A stretch of 64,000 nt of DNA from Sinorhizobium meliloti 4H41 (GTDB taxonomy: Bacteria > Pseudomonadota > Alphaproteobacteria > Rhizobiales > Rhizobiaceae): contig NZ_AQWP01000001.1 in the NCBI RefSeq assembly GCF_000375585.1, forward strand, positions 1,130,788 to 1,194,787. The letters are read 5' to 3'. This document shows positions 14,895-23,245 of the stretch, one piece after another. The position numbers were made by a program, and so were the translations under genes. The number at the start of each line of letters is the position of its first letter. The first letter of the stretch is position 1. Below the pieces are notes generated by a model, which searched no databases, was not told the DNA's origin, and saw only the letters and a list, made by a program, of their open reading frames with translations.

Positions 14895-15757
14895 ACGGCC
14901 TCCCTTACTACAAAGCATACCCGCGCGACTTCATCGAAGGCACGATCGGCATGCCATTCGAACTCAAGGCGGCCTATCGACTGATCCTTGATTTGATCTA
15001 CATGCAGGGCGGTAATCTTCCGGATGATGAGAGGTACATTTCAGGCCTCCTCGGCTGCACCATTCGCAAGTGGAAATCCCTTCGCAAAGACCTGGTCGCG
15101 TGCGGGAAAATCAAGGTCTCGGGCGAGTTTCTGACGAATGAACGCGCGATTTCGGAGCTCGAAACTCTGAGAAAACTCTCAGAAAAACAGAGCGAAAACC
15201 GATCGAGACCTAATAAAAACAGAGAGTTACAATCTCCACCGTTCGACCATACAGAACCAGATACAGATAATACGCTTAGCAGCGTATATAGCGCGCCACT
15301 TCAAAGCGATTTTGATGCTCTCCAAAGCAAGCTCGTCGATGCTGCTGAGGGCAAGATTCAGCCTCATGCCGCGCTGGTGGTCGGGCCGATTGTCGAACTC
15401 ACTGCCGCCGGCGTCGATCTCGAAATCGATATCCTTCCGGTGATCCGGTCCAGAGCAGCGAAGATGGCGCGACCGGCCGGCTCATGGGCCTACTTCATCC
15501 CTGCTATTCGCGAGGCTTACGAGCGTCGCGTTGCCGCTGGCCGCGCGCTGTCACCGCCGCCCAAGATCGGCCAGAGCGACGACGATTGGGCGCGCCGCCT
15601 CCGTTTCGCGAGAAAGCGTTCAGGCTGGAGCCATGACGAGTGGGGCCCGGCGCCAGGGGAGGCCGGGTGCCTTGTCCCGACACATCTGCTGCTGCCCGAC
15701 GACGGCCGCGGCTGGCAGGAACTCAAAGCAGAACCCAAAAGGAGCCTTGTGGCATGA
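14891..15757 (+). CDS. DUF1376 replication-initiation-type protein
   Basis: A 288-aa protein starting MNGLPYYKAYPRDFIEGTIG. Residues 1-90 match DUF1376 (YdaU-like): the FIEGT..M...KAAYRLILDLIY core and DDERYISGLLGCTIRKWK winged-helix segment. The middle is a variable, Ser/Asn-rich linker, and the C-terminal part has another helical module (WAYFIPAIREAYERR). DUF1376 proteins sit beside phage DnaB-type helicases and are thought to act in origin recognition or helicase loading. No origin repeats are obvious inside the gene to me. Confidence 0.8.
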   Translation: MNGLPYYKAYPRDFIEGTIGMPFELKAAYRLILDLIYMQGGNLPDDERYISGLLGCTIRKWKSLRKDLVACGKIKVSGEFLTNERAISELETLRKLSEKQSENRSRPNKNRELQSPPFDHTEPDTDNTLSSVYSAPLQSDFDALQSKLVDAAEGKIQPHAALVVGPIVELTAAGVDLEIDILPVIRSRAAKMARPAGSWAYFIPAIREAYERRVAAGRALSPPPKIGQSDDDWARRLRFARKRSGWSHDEWGPAPGEAGCLVPTHLLLPDDGRGWQELKAEPKRSLVA

Positions 15758-16422
15758 CTGCCGTACAATCCGAACTCAGCCGACAGTATGCGCACTACGC
15801 CGCCATTCGAGCGCGGCTTATGGGAGCGCCGGCACGCAAGGCAGAGCCCGGCGAGGAACCGAAAGCCCAGGCGCTCGTCGTCATATCCGCGCGGCCAACG
15901 TCCCTCAAGCCGGAATGGCAGCAACGCGACATCCGTTTCGATCATCACGTATCGGCCTATCGTCGCCACCTGTTCAAGCAGAACAGCCCGACGGAATACA
16001 TTCGCAACCGTTCGGAAGAACTCGGCTTCACCGTCGAGGAGATAACGGGACGCTCGCGCCTGCGCTCTGTCTCCAATGCCCGCCAGTTGATCATGTTCGA
16101 GGTACACAAGCGCTTCGATCGGTCGACGCTGGAGATCGGCCGTTTCTTCGGCGGCCGCGACCACACCACCGTCCTACACGCCCTGATGAAGCATGGGCAC
16201 CGCACGAAGAAGGTCAAAGGTCTCTCGCCGAAGCAGATCGAGGAGATTAAGCGGCGTACCGAGAACGGCGCCACCGCACGTGAGCTTGCCGAAAAATACG
16301 GCGTGTCCGCGACAACCATCAGAAATCACACGGTCGAAGGCTACAGGGAGGCGAACGCACGTCGCAACGCGCTCCTCAAAGAACGCCGTTTGATGAAGCG
16401 CGCAAATGAGGTGCAGAAATGA
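15754..16422 (+). CDS. DnaA domain-IV-like protein fused to a helix-turn-helix
   Basis: A 222-aa protein. Residues about 92-155 match the C-terminal DNA-binding domain of DnaA: VEEITGRSRLRSVSNARQ followed by FFGGRDHTTVLHAL, the DnaA-box-reading signature. There is no AAA+ ATPase domain. Residues about 170-195 add a second HTH of the resolvase/sigma-like type (TARELAEKYGVSATTIRNH). This could recognise the phage origin, or block host DnaA. The dual DNA-binding layout is unusual. ATGA overlaps tie it to the DUF1376 and NusG-like genes. Confidence 0.85.
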   Translation: MTAVQSELSRQYAHYAAIRARLMGAPARKAEPGEEPKAQALVVISARPTSLKPEWQQRDIRFDHHVSAYRRHLFKQNSPTEYIRNRSEELGFTVEEITGRSRLRSVSNARQLIMFEVHKRFDRSTLEIGRFFGGRDHTTVLHALMKHGHRTKKVKGLSPKQIEEIKRRTENGATARELAEKYGVSATTIRNHTVEGYREANARRNALLKERRLMKRANEVQK

Positions 16423-17036
16423 TCAGGTCACGTTGGTATGCGATTCGAACCGCGCCCGGCTATCAGCGCATGGCTGCCGCCGACGAGCGCCTGCCAGAAA
16501 GCCGGCGCATGGAGTCCATCATCGAGCGGAACTGCCGCAAGGACGGCTTCGACATCTTCATGCCGTCGTTCTACACCGAGTTGAGGCATCACCGAACGAA
16601 ACAGATCCTCCAGAAGCGGTTTCCGTTCTTGGTGGGCTATGCCTTCGTGAACCTGCCAAGACTGAATTTCGAGGAGCTCCGCCGCGTCGACGGCGTCGTG
16701 TGCTTCCTCCGCGGTGCCAACTATGGACCGCTCGAGTTCCCCGACGGGACCATCGAGGCCCTGTACTTCGCCGAGCATGAACGCCGGCAGGCCTTCCTCT
16801 ACGAGCAGCACTGCCGGAAGGAGAACTGGCGGCAAGAGCGCGTCCACCACCTGCGCGGCCAGCTCCGCAAGATCCTCCCGAAGGGTCGGAAGGCGCGTGT
16901 CTCGATGGTCGATCAAGCCGAGATGGCTATAGATTCACTGAGTCCTCAGATCAAAGAGCGCGTGCAAAAAATTATCAGTGAATTGAACGGTCTCACTAGC
17001 GATGTAGATGTTGAAAATCTCCGCAAAGCTGTATAG
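16419..17036 (+). CDS. NusG-like (NGN domain) transcription antiterminator, Q-like position
   Basis: A 205-aa protein. Residues 1-110 match the NusG N-terminal (NGN) domain: RWYAIRTAPGYQ, then DIFMPSFYTELRHHRTKQIL, FPFLVGYAFVNL and VVCFLRGANYGPLEF. The rest is a long charged helical region without a clear KOW domain. NGN paralogues such as RfaH bind RNA polymerase and suppress pausing and termination. It is the last early gene, followed at once by a long structured non-coding region ending in a terminator ahead of the late genes, which matches the lambda Q arrangement. Expected role: switch on late transcription. Confidence 0.85.
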   Translation: MIRSRWYAIRTAPGYQRMAAADERLPESRRMESIIERNCRKDGFDIFMPSFYTELRHHRTKQILQKRFPFLVGYAFVNLPRLNFEELRRVDGVVCFLRGANYGPLEFPDGTIEALYFAEHERRQAFLYEQHCRKENWRQERVHHLRGQLRKILPKGRKARVSMVDQAEMAIDSLSPQIKERVQKIISELNGLTSDVDVENLRKAV

Positions 17037-17630
17037 ATTTTCTGCAGTGATTTGCGGTTGTCACAGTTGCGGACCTCACAGAGGGAATACTCGCCGGACC
17101 GCTGCCGAACCATCACATTCGGCGCATAGAAGAAATGCGCCCAAAATCCTGAATTTCGAATTGCCCGGTAGTGCTGCTGGAAAATGCAGATAGACCCCGA
17201 CTGGGCAAGCGCGACCACCTGATGACCGCCGTCTATGCGGTAGGGTGGTCGCCTTTCATTCCGATCAGAATTCCCAGAGGGGGCCGTAGGACACGCCGGA
17301 TAGAGCCCGGTCGCTGTCGTGGTAACGGCGAAATAGGTCTAGGCCCCCGCACCCTCAGAAGCCGCTCACCGGTGAAGCCACGAAGCCGGAAGGAAGGGAT
17401 GCAGGATAGGCCGACTGCAGACCGAGGCACCAAGGACCAACCAAGCCCGCTGTAAGCTCCCCGGGCGTAAAGGGGAGGCGCCGACCGCGGATCGGCACAA
17501 CCAGTTTCGAGGCAATGCCTCACCGAGATCGGGCCAGACATACGTGGCTTGATGAGGGCGCGTCACCGGCTGACGCCCCTCCCGCAATTCCAGCCCCGCC
17601 GCCGTAACAGGTAGCGGGGCTTTCGCTTTG
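17013..17630 (+). ncRNA. highly structured non-coding region before the late genes
   Basis: About 600 bases without a convincing gene but dense in pairing. An H-type pseudoknot is possible at 17013-17057. Further stems: TTGCCC 17161/GGGCAA 17203; GCGACCACC 17211/GGTGGTCGC 17244 with an inner ACCGC/GCGGT stem; a long-range GGGGGCC 17279/GGCCCCC 17342; CTCCCC 17457/GGGGAG 17472; GCCGA 17480/TCGGC 17492; GAGGC 17509/GCCTC 17517; GAGGG-CGTCA 17554 with its complement to 17581; and the terminator at 17592. It may be the leader of the late transcript, acted on by the NusG-like protein, or a separate structured RNA. No known RNA class is recognised. Confidence 0.6.
17592..17630 (+). terminator. rho-independent terminator ahead of the late genes
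   Basis: AGCCCCGC (17592-17599) and GCGGGGCT (17614-17621) form an 8-bp stem with a 14-nt loop followed by TTCGCTTT. The stem is the same sequence as in the terminator behind the repressor operon. It would stop late transcription unless antiterminated, in the manner of lambda tR'. Confidence 0.75.
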
Positions 17631-17641
17631 AGGAGACCCCC

Positions 17642-17797
17642 ATGCACTACCGCTTTATCGAAGTGGAAGGCGAAGAGGATGACCTCGATCGTGTCGCCAA
17701 CGAGTGGCGCGCCAAGGGCTACGAGCTATTCCAGGCCGTCCACAAAACAACGTACCGGTGGGTGCTGGTCTTTCAGCGCGGGGATATCGGTCTGTGA
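17642..17797 (+). CDS. DUF4177-like small protein
   Basis: A 51-aa protein: MHYRFIEVEGEEDDLDRVAN, a helix, then GYELFQAVHKTT and a final strand YRWVLVFQR. This beta-alpha-beta-beta pattern matches DUF4177-type small proteins. A GGAG Shine-Dalgarno lies about 7 bases before the ATG. It is the first gene after the structured region and terminator, so it should be the first late gene. Role unknown. Confidence 0.6.
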   Translation: MHYRFIEVEGEEDDLDRVANEWRAKGYELFQAVHKTTYRWVLVFQRGDIGL

Positions 17798-17829
17798 GGC
17801 CGCAACCGCCATCGTTGACGTCGATGACG

Positions 17830-18078
17830 TCACAACTGGTTCATTGCTGAGGCAAGTCGCGCCAAGTAAACCCCGACAGCGCGTTTTGCTTTGGTGCGCT
17901 TCCCGTCCGCAAGATAAGCAGCAAGAGGTTGCTGCTCGATTTCCACTTCAGTTCCCTTCTGAGAGCTCCAATAGCGCCTAACGCTTAGAACTCCATCCGT
18001 TGGGTCGAGGTAAATCGTGTACCAAAATGCGTTGCCGTGCGGCAATCGTTGACGGAAAAACTCCCTCTCACCAATCAT
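17830..18078 (-). CDS. minus-strand accessory protein, unknown
   Basis: An 82-aa protein starting MIGEREFFRQRLPHGNAFWY with further strand-like segments (TIYLDPTDGVLSVRRYW, then EVEIEQQPLAAYLADG). A GGGAGG Shine-Dalgarno lies 4 bases before ATG 18078, strong support that it is translated. It is oriented against the late operon, between the first late gene and terminase. Unknown family; an independently expressed moron gene is likely. Confidence 0.6.
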   Translation of the reverse strand: MIGEREFFRQRLPHGNAFWYTIYLDPTDGVLSVRRYWSSQKGTEVEIEQQPLAAYLADGKRTKAKRAVGVYLARLASAMNQL

Positions 18079-18098
18079 GATCCCTCCCAAGGTTTCCC

Positions 18099-18599
18099 AT
18101 GCCCGTCCTAAAGAACGCACGGCACGAGAAGTTCGCCCAAGCCCGAGCGAAAGGCAATACAGTCGACGAGGCGTATGTCGCCGCCGGCTTCAAAGCCAAC
18201 AGAGGAAATGCAGCACGTTTGAATGCAAATGAAAGCATTCAAGCGCGCGTGGCTGAAATCCAAGGGAAGGGCGCCCTGAAGGCAGAGGCCACCGTGGAGC
18301 GCGTGCTGAAAGAGCTTTCCCGTATCGGCTTCTCCGACCTTCGACGTGTGTTCGATTCGAACGGCAGGCTGCTTCGACCTGAAGAGTGGGACGACGACAC
18401 AGCCGCCGCAGTCGCATCGGTCGAAGTGGTGACCCGCAACATTGGCGACGGTGAGGTCGAGCACGTCCACAAGATTAAGGTTTGGGACAAGAACAGCGCC
18501 TTGGAGAAGCTCGCCAAGCACCTCGGTATGTTCATCGAGCGTGTCGAGCACTCTGGGAGCATGAACCTCAATGTCTTGCCAGAGGACGCCGAACTGTGA
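18099..18599 (+). CDS. terS: terminase small subunit
   Basis: A 166-aa protein with an N-terminal helix-turn-helix of the Terminase_2 type (HEKFAQARAKGNTVDEAYVA, AGFKANRGNAARL) and a central SRIGFSDLRRVFDSNGRL followed by AVASVEV and VKVWDK..ALEKLAKHLGM-like segments. It recognises phage DNA to start packaging. It is followed 3 bases later by the large subunit. Confidence 0.9.
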   Translation: MPVLKNARHEKFAQARAKGNTVDEAYVAAGFKANRGNAARLNANESIQARVAEIQGKGALKAEATVERVLKELSRIGFSDLRRVFDSNGRLLRPEEWDDDTAAAVASVEVVTRNIGDGEVEHVHKIKVWDKNSALEKLAKHLGMFIERVEHSGSMNLNVLPEDAEL

Positions 18600-18602
18600 C
18601 CC

Positions 18603-19934
18603 ATGCAGGTAGCTCGATTAACGGAGAAACAGCGAGAGGCTAATCGCCTTCTTGCCGGCCCGGCGCGCAACATCATGCTCCGCGGCGGGTCTCGTTCCGG
18701 AAAGACGTTCGTTCTTTGTCGGGCGCTGATACAGCGAGCGATAAACGCTCCGGGGTCGCGGCACGTCATATTCAGGTTTCGGTTCAACCACGCGAAGACG
18801 TCGGTTTGGTCCGATACCCTGCCAAAGGTTCTGGCTCTCTGCTTCCCGTCGGTTCGGGTGAGGTTTGACAAGACCGACTTCTATGTCGAGCTGCCGAACG
18901 GATCGCAGATCTGGATAGCCGGCCTCGACGATAAAGAGCGCGTCGAGAAGATCCTGGGGCAGGAATACGCCACTCTCTATTTCAACGAGAGCAGCCAGAT
19001 ACCCTGGGCATCGGTCGAGACGGCAATGTCGCGCTTGGCTCAGAAGTGCGAGTTGGCCCCAGCGATCGCCGCCGCGACAGGCAGAAGGTACCTAGCCCTC
19101 AAGGCCTACTTCGACTGCAACCCGCCGTCTAAGCTCCATTGGAGCTTCCAGATGTTCCGGGCGAAGATGAAGCCGGGCACGAAGGAAAAGCTGGCCAAGC
19201 CGGAAGACTATGCCGAGATGCAGGTGAATCCTGCGGACAACTCGGAGAACCTGCCGCCTGAGTATTTCGAGGTTCTGGCCTCGATGTCCGCAGCGAAAAG
19301 GTTGCGGTTTGAGGCCGGAGAATGGGCGAGCGAAGTCAGCGGCGCTCTATGGGCTCTTGAGGATCGCAAGGCGCCCGACGGCAAGCTGATGCCGGGCATC
19401 GACAGCCTGCGTGTCGCCAGCGCTCCTGAAATGCGGCGCATCGTCGTTTCCGTCGACCCCTCCGGTACGAGAGGCGATGGCGGGGGTGACGATATCGGTA
19501 TCGTCGTCGCCGGCCTCGGCATCGATGGGCATGGCTACATCCTTGAGGACGGCACTTGCCAGTTGTCACCAGAAGGGTGGGGCAGGCGAGCGGTCGACCT
19601 CTACCATCGTCACCAGGCACACCGGATCATTGGGGAACGGAACTTCGGCGGCGACATGGTGCGCTTCACCGTTTCGACAGCTGATAAGACCGCGCCCTTC
19701 AAGGAAGTTGTCGCCAGCCGAGGCAAAGCGGTGCGAGCTGAGCCTATCAGCGCGCTGTATGAGCAGGGCAAGGTGCATCACGTCGGGGACTTCCCCGACC
19801 TCGAGGATCAGATGTGCAATTTCACGCCGTCTGGGTACCTGGGCGACGGGTCGCCTGACCGAGCCGACGCCCTTGTCTGGGCTCTCACGGAATTGATGCT
19901 GGGTGGTTCGTCGTACACGCTGGCGAACGTTTAG
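18603..19934 (+). CDS. terL: terminase large subunit (PBSX/Terminase_3 type)
   Basis: A 443-aa protein. ATPase Walker A GGSRSGKT (28-35) and a Walker B-like ATLYFNESS (about 122-130), then the RNase H-like nuclease domain with VVSVDPSGTRGDGGGDD (acidic site) and GDGSPDRADALVWALTEL near the C-terminus. It drives DNA into the prohead and cuts it. Length is normal. It starts after a 3-base gap from the small subunit. Confidence 0.95.
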   Translation: MQVARLTEKQREANRLLAGPARNIMLRGGSRSGKTFVLCRALIQRAINAPGSRHVIFRFRFNHAKTSVWSDTLPKVLALCFPSVRVRFDKTDFYVELPNGSQIWIAGLDDKERVEKILGQEYATLYFNESSQIPWASVETAMSRLAQKCELAPAIAAATGRRYLALKAYFDCNPPSKLHWSFQMFRAKMKPGTKEKLAKPEDYAEMQVNPADNSENLPPEYFEVLASMSAAKRLRFEAGEWASEVSGALWALEDRKAPDGKLMPGIDSLRVASAPEMRRIVVSVDPSGTRGDGGGDDIGIVVAGLGIDGHGYILEDGTCQLSPEGWGRRAVDLYHRHQAHRIIGERNFGGDMVRFTVSTADKTAPFKEVVASRGKAVRAEPISALYEQGKVHHVGDFPDLEDQMCNFTPSGYLGDGSPDRADALVWALTELMLGGSSYTLANV

Positions 19935-19942
19935 GAGCGGAC

Positions 19943-21322
19943 ATGGCCAACATCATCGCGCTCGTCCGCGACAGTCTGACAAACATGGTCGCGAGCCTGG
20001 GCACCAGCCGGGACAAGGCATCAGCCAACGTCTATTCGATGCCGATGCTCACCGACGAGGAGTTGCTCAACGCCTACCGTGGTGCATGGCTGCCGAAGAA
20101 GATCGTCGACATTCCCGCCTTCGACAGCATTCGTGCCTGGCGGGACTGGCAGGCGAAGAAGCCGCAGATCGAGGCGATCGAAGCCGAAGAGAAGCGCCTC
20201 AATGTCATGGGCAAGCTGCTTGAGACCCGCATCAAAGCGCGCCTCTGGGGCGGCGCTGCGATGGTCATCGGTACCGGCGACCAGGACCTGACACAGCCGC
20301 TTGACGTCGAGCGCATCGGGAAGGGCGGTCTGAAATACCTCACGGTCATGACGCGGCGCCATCTCACGGCCGGCGAAATCGATCGCGATCCGGCGTCGGA
20401 ATGGTATGGCAAGCCCAAGGTCTACCAATTGAACTCCGCCGACGGCGCCCAGGTCGAAATCCATCCGTCGCGCCTGGTCATTTTCAACGGCAGCCAGCAG
20501 CCGGACGAGGACATCGTAACGACCACCTATTCCGGTTGGGGCGATAGCGTGCTGTTGTCGGTCGTCGATGCGATCAAGCAGGCCGACGGTACCGCAGCGA
20601 ACATTGCCAGCCTCGTATTCGAGGCCAAGGTGAACGTGATCCGCATCCCGGATTTCATGCAGAACCTCGGCGATGAGCGGTACCGGGCGAAGATCCTCGA
20701 GCGCTACACACTTGCGGCCACAGCCAAGGGCATCAACGGCGATCTCCTCCTCGACAAGGAAGAGGAATACGAGCAGAAGACGGCGAGCTTCGCCACGCTG
20801 CCCGAAGTGCTGATGTCGTTCCTGCAGATCGTGTCAGGCGCGGCCGACATCCCGGCGACGCGTTTGCTCGGACAGTCGCCGGCCGGCATGAATGCCACCG
20901 GCGAAAGCGACCTGCGCAACTATTACGACCGCCTGCAGGCGATGCAGACCGTCGAGATGACGCCGGCGATGGCGCGCCTCGACGAGTGCCTGATCCGCAG
21001 CGCTCTCGGCGCGCGCGACCCGGATATTTACTACGAGTGGGCGCCGCTCTGGGGCATGTCGGAGAAAGAAAAGGCCGAAGTCTTCAAGATGAAGTCGGAT
21101 GCCGCCCGCGCGCTCGCCGGCACGAATACCTCGCCTCCGCTGCTGCCGATCGAAGCTCTGTCGGATTCGCTGGTCAATACCTTCATTGAGGATGGCTCTC
21201 TGCCTGGTCTCGATGCTGCGATCGAGGAATACGGCAAGCTCAGCGATCAGGAGCCTGACGACGTGGAGTTGGAGGCCGCAGCGACTAGTCAGCCGGAAAT
21301 CGCTCCGGGTACAGCACCGTAG
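19943..21322 (+). CDS. portal protein (DUF1073 family)
   Basis: A 459-aa protein with the DUF1073 layout: ELLNAYRGAWLPKKIVDIPA, then GGAAMVIGTGDQDLTQPLD, VYQLNSADGAQVEIHPSRL, SGWGDSVLLSVVDAIKQ, and SGAADIPATRLLGQSPAGMN. It forms the dodecameric ring through which DNA enters the capsid. Some databases link DUF1073-type families by name to Acb1-type anti-CBASS proteins; the residues here fit a portal. Its last 34 bases are overlapped by the convergent SLATT gene. Confidence 0.9.
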   Translation: MANIIALVRDSLTNMVASLGTSRDKASANVYSMPMLTDEELLNAYRGAWLPKKIVDIPAFDSIRAWRDWQAKKPQIEAIEAEEKRLNVMGKLLETRIKARLWGGAAMVIGTGDQDLTQPLDVERIGKGGLKYLTVMTRRHLTAGEIDRDPASEWYGKPKVYQLNSADGAQVEIHPSRLVIFNGSQQPDEDIVTTTYSGWGDSVLLSVVDAIKQADGTAANIASLVFEAKVNVIRIPDFMQNLGDERYRAKILERYTLAATAKGINGDLLLDKEEEYEQKTASFATLPEVLMSFLQIVSGAADIPATRLLGQSPAGMNATGESDLRNYYDRLQAMQTVEMTPAMARLDECLIRSALGARDPDIYYEWAPLWGMSEKEKAEVFKMKSDAARALAGTNTSPPLLPIEALSDSLVNTFIEDGSLPGLDAAIEEYGKLSDQEPDDVELEAAATSQPEIAPGTAP

Positions 21323-22017
21323 ATGTCCTTCAATCGTCTGATCAATAAAACGATTGATTCGATGACGGGGCCGGAGGTTGCCAAGGCCGACAGGATCGCC
21401 GTAAGTGCGACAATCAATACCGGCAGGCGTTCGAAGAAAAGGTTTGTTTGCTGAACGTCTTGGCGTGCTTCCGCCGTGTCCTCAGGGGCCATTTGGGGGA
21501 ATTCGTCCGGGTGCTGCAGCCTGTACTTCTCGTAATCAACCTCGTCGTGGTTGATGTTGTAGCGGCGCAGAATGTCATCGAACCGGGACGAATAATCTCG
21601 CAGGACATTGACGTCGACATTCTCTAGTGAACGAAAATCGCGTCGCAAAGAGTTGATCTCAAGCGCACACCTTTGGAATTGATCGGCTTTGACGGGGTCA
21701 GCGTGGGCCGATTGAAGAAGCGATGATGCGAGAATGAAAATTGAGAACGCGATCGTTGTGAGATTGATTGCACTCGCAACAACAGACGGTACAGGAAAGA
21801 ATACAGGGAGCAAGGTGAGGACGACCACCGCGGCCGACGCATAGGCCGTGTTTGCTGTTCGCTTGGCGGCGCGATCTTCCAACCGCTTCGATGCATTGAA
21901 GCGCGCGCCCTTAGTCCTTTTCATTTCCTTCAAAAGCGTGGCCCGGGCGTCTTCGACAGTCGGTCCAATTTTTGCAATCGCGTCCACGTGCTCAAGCGCT
22001 GGTTTATTGAAGCTCAT
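21289..22017 (-). CDS. SLATT-domain membrane protein (SLATT_5-like), candidate defence effector
   Basis: A 242-aa protein. After an N-terminal helix with TKGARFNASKRLEDRAAKRT (36-54) there are two transmembrane helices (about 58-76 and 80-102), then the conserved QRCALEINSLRRDF (115-128), a helical DYSSRFDDILRRYN (141-154), the HDEVDYEKYRLQHPDEF segment (157-173), and a third hydrophobic segment (198-216). This order fits SLATT domains, predicted pore-forming effectors of nucleotide-dependent defence and abortive-infection systems. No nucleotidyltransferase or other sensor is nearby. GAGGG lies 6 bases before the ATG. It is antisense to the late operon and less GC-rich, so it is cargo. Confidence 0.8.
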   Translation of the reverse strand: MSFNKPALEHVDAIAKIGPTVEDARATLLKEMKRTKGARFNASKRLEDRAAKRTANTAYASAAVVVLTLLPVFFPVPSVVASAINLTTIAFSIFILASSLLQSAHADPVKADQFQRCALEINSLRRDFRSLENVDVNVLRDYSSRFDDILRRYNINHDEVDYEKYRLQHPDEFPQMAPEDTAEARQDVQQTNLFFERLPVLIVALTAILSALATSGPVIESIVLLIRRLKDIYGAVPGAISG

Positions 22018-22087
22018 TTCCGTCCCTCACCCGAGAACGCCTTAACCACATACGAGGCGCATTTACAACCTCCCCACGAGGACCGTT

Positions 22088-23233
22088 ATGAAATTCACGG
22101 ATAATGCACCGATCGCGCGAACGCGACGGACCGCCGACGGCTACCTTGTTGCTGACGTGCGCACCGCGCGCACGGGCATCCAGCTCTATGCCGGACATGA
22201 GGTCGGAAAGCCGGAGATGCAGGTCGTGAAGGTCTACCGGCCGGAGGATCAGGTCTTCGATAAGGCCAGCCTCGGCAGCTACGCGCATAAGCCAGTGACG
22301 AACGATCACCCCGACGAGGCGGTGACCGCCGATAATTGGAAGGCGCTTTCAGTCGGCCAGATCGGCGATGAGGTGGCGCGCGATGGTGAATTCGTCCGCG
22401 TCCCTCTCGTCGTCATGGACGGTGCCACCATCAGCGAGATCGAGGGCGGCAAGCGCGAGCTCTCCGCGGGTTACACCTGCGATCTCGCATGGGAACCGGG
22501 CACAACGCCCGAAGGCGAGAAATACGACGCCATTCAAAGAGATATCCGGATCAACCACGTTGCCATCGTGCAGCGCGGCCGTGCCGGATCAGAAGCTCGC
22601 ATCGGTGACGGTGTGAGGTCGTGGGGCGCTGCCCCGTTCACCAGTGATCAGAAACCGAAAGAGGACAAGATCATGACCCTGAAGACGGTTACCGTCGATG
22701 GCATCCCGGTTGAAGTAACCGACCAGGGTGCCACGGTGATCGGCACGCTCCAGCAGCGCCTTGCCGACGCCAACACCAAGTTCGCCGACGCCGAGAAGGC
22801 ACATCAGACGGCTATGGCCGCCAAGGATGCCGAACTCGCGAAGAAGGATGCCGAGATCGATGCTCTGAAAGGCAAAATCCTTTCCGACGCTGATCTCGAC
22901 AAGCGCGTCCAGGCGCGTGCCGATCTCATCACCAAGGCGCATGCGATCGCCAAGGACGTGAAGACCGAAGGCCTTTCGGATTCGGCCATCCGCAAGGCTG
23001 TCGTCGTGGCCAAACTCGGCGATGCGGCGGTTGCCGACAAGTCGGAAGCCTACATCGACGCCCGCTTCGACATGCTCGTCGAGGATGCCAGCAAGAACGG
23101 CGCCGATCCCTTCCGCACCGTCGTGCAGCAGGGCCTTTCGCAGGTCAGCGACGCCGACAAGGTCGTAACCGACGCCTATTCGCAGATGGTCGCCGACATG
23201 AAGGCCGGCAAGACCTCCGCGGCGGCCAACTAA
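22088..23233 (+). CDS. DUF2213 protein: prohead protease/scaffold-type
   Basis: A 381-aa protein. Residues 1-175 match DUF2213: GIQLYAGHEVGKPE, SYAHKPVTNDHPDEAVTADN, GKRELSAGYTCDLAW and DIRINHVAIVQRGRAG, the strand and His/Ser region that places this family with capsid maturation proteases. The second part has a coiled coil (NTKFADAEKAHQTAMAAKDA) typical of scaffolds, then a C-terminal helical domain. The scaffold and protease roles are combined in one chain, as in several siphophages. It precedes decoration and capsid genes. Confidence 0.85.
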   Translation: MKFTDNAPIARTRRTADGYLVADVRTARTGIQLYAGHEVGKPEMQVVKVYRPEDQVFDKASLGSYAHKPVTNDHPDEAVTADNWKALSVGQIGDEVARDGEFVRVPLVVMDGATISEIEGGKRELSAGYTCDLAWEPGTTPEGEKYDAIQRDIRINHVAIVQRGRAGSEARIGDGVRSWGAAPFTSDQKPKEDKIMTLKTVTVDGIPVEVTDQGATVIGTLQQRLADANTKFADAEKAHQTAMAAKDAELAKKDAEIDALKGKILSDADLDKRVQARADLITKAHAIAKDVKTEGLSDSAIRKAVVVAKLGDAAVADKSEAYIDARFDMLVEDASKNGADPFRTVVQQGLSQVSDADKVVTDAYSQMVADMKAGKTSAAAN

Positions 23234-23245
23234 GGAGGCGCTTCA

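Noticed and set aside
17037-17630. A known RNA class (RNase P, tmRNA, group I intron) in the structured region
   Set aside because: The conserved sequence blocks of these classes are not visible to me, and the region lacks a T-loop-like end for tmRNA.
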